Positions 9,073 to 9,386 of a stretch of DNA of 9,386 nucleotides are shown here, in pieces. The translations under genes were made by a program, and so were the position numbers. The stretch is taken from positions 1 to 9,386 of the forward strand of contig JAFAUV010000347.1 in assembly GCA_019243075.1 (NCBI GenBank), in the 5' to 3' direction. A model generated the notes under the pieces. The model was not told the DNA's origin, made no database searches, and worked only from the letters and a program-made list of their open reading frames with translations. How positions within the stretch are numbered: position 1 is the first letter of the stretch; each line of letters begins with the position of its first letter. This DNA comes from Bradyrhizobium sp. GTDB lineage: Bacteria > Pseudomonadota > Alphaproteobacteria > Rhizobiales > Xanthobacteraceae.

Positions 9073-9115
9073 TTGACATTGACCGTTGACAAGCAAGATC
9101 GGGCAGGCCTATAAC
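9073..9115 (+). promoter_or_regulatory. Strong sigma-70-type promoter, probably rRNA operon P1
   Basis: A perfect -35 TTGACA at 9086-9091 is followed after 17 bases by CTATAA (9109-9114), or after 18 by TATAAC. Transcription would begin near 9121. Just upstream, TTGAC also occurs at 9073-9077 and 9079-9083, giving three copies in 18 bases; only the third has a -10 at proper spacing. The position in front of an rRNA-type leader and the consensus quality fit an rrn promoter. Confidence 0.8.
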
Positions 9116-9120
9116 CCGCC

Positions 9121-9386
9121 CCACTGAGCGCGGCGCTGCATTGGCCTTGGCCAAGGCGAGTTGTCGTGCCCGTCAAGCTCCTCATTTTGATGAGTGCAAG
9201 AACAACCGGTCTTCATCGGTTGTCATTTGCCGTCGAATGCGGGGGCGGAGAAGGCTCCCTTTAATGGGAGAGGGGTTTCGGCCCCGGGCTGTTTGACAAG
9301 TGAAGATGAAGAAAGAGAAACGTGGACGGCGGAGTCCTTGCGGGTCTCGATCATGAAAACCTTGCGTTTTCGTAAATCGGGGCCGG
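9121..9386 (+). other. 5' leader of an rRNA operon (16S gene beyond the window)
   Basis: The leader runs from the predicted start to the window end with no reading frame that looks coding. The stretch from about 9288, beginning GCTGTTTGACAAGTGAAGA and continuing through an A/G-rich run to GGACGGCGGAGTCC, matches my memory of Bradyrhizobium sequence a few hundred bases before 16S. A boxA-like GCTGTTTGACA lies at 9288-9298. Upstream are several small inverted repeats: GCCTTGGCCAAGGC (9144-9157), CTCAT/ATGAG (9181-9194), ACAACCG/CGGTTGT (9202-9223) and CTCCC/GGGAG (9255-9270). The mature 16S 5' end (AGAGTTTGATC-type) is not reached, so the rRNA itself is not annotated. Confidence 0.75.
9288..9298 (+). 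promoter_or_regulatory. boxA-like antitermination site
   Basis: GCTGTTTGACA differs from the bacterial rrn boxA core GCTCTTTAACA/GCTCTTTGACA at one or two positions and lies about 165 bases after the predicted transcription start. NusB-NusE binding to boxA in nascent RNA allows rRNA transcription to resist Rho-dependent termination (established for bacterial rrn operons). The assignment depends on the leader identification. Confidence 0.65.

Noticed and set aside
8804..9154. 116-codon minus-strand frame upstream of the M23 gene
   Set aside because: It overlaps the rRNA promoter, has no ribosome binding site and no recognisable domain.

Overview
The window looks like chromosomal DNA of a Bradyrhizobium-type alphaproteobacterium (Nitrobacteraceae). 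The evidence is the high GC content with GC-rich third positions, a metX-metW pair, a REP-like palindrome of the kind scattered through Bradyrhizobium and Rhodopseudomonas genomes, and a ribosomal-operon leader at the right end that resembles Bradyrhizobium 16S leaders as I remember them. The genus is inferred from sequence memory; no search was run.

Layout. Positions 1-994 hold the 3' end of metX and all of metW, two bases apart on the + strand (methionine biosynthesis). A degenerate inverted repeat (1004-1079) fills the gap to a convergent alpha/beta hydrolase (1086-1952, -). A divergent spacer of about 320 bases follows. Next is a + strand gene for a secreted CHAP/NlpC-P60-like protein of the TIGR02594 type (2272-3021), which faces a small membrane-anchored coiled-coil protein (3081-3599, -). 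A spacer of about 300 bases then leads to clpB (3898-6549, +). This spacer contains a doubtful - strand reading frame with a zinc-ribbon-like cysteine pattern. clpB ends at a clear intrinsic terminator (about 6572-6604) and converges on a large MepM/Csd3-like M23 peptidoglycan endopeptidase (6622-8685, -). About 390 bases without a recognisable gene lead to a strong sigma-70-type promoter (9086-9115). The last 265 bases appear to be the 5' leader of an rRNA operon, with boxA; the 16S gene would start beyond the window.

How the genes relate. metX and metW act together in homoserine acylation. ClpB is the protein disaggregase working with DnaK. The CHAP-like protein and the M23 peptidase are both predicted cell-envelope enzymes, but they are not adjacent and nothing shows they share a pathway. 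The other genes are independent single units, mostly in convergent or divergent pairs.

This is mainly ordinary housekeeping chromosome. I found no mobile element, CRISPR array, tRNA, toxin-antitoxin pair or defence cassette, and no convincing undescribed multi-gene system. The items most worth a second look are the zinc-ribbon-like frame whose possible start overlaps the clpB start, the architecture of the rRNA promoter and leader, and the degenerate REP-like element.
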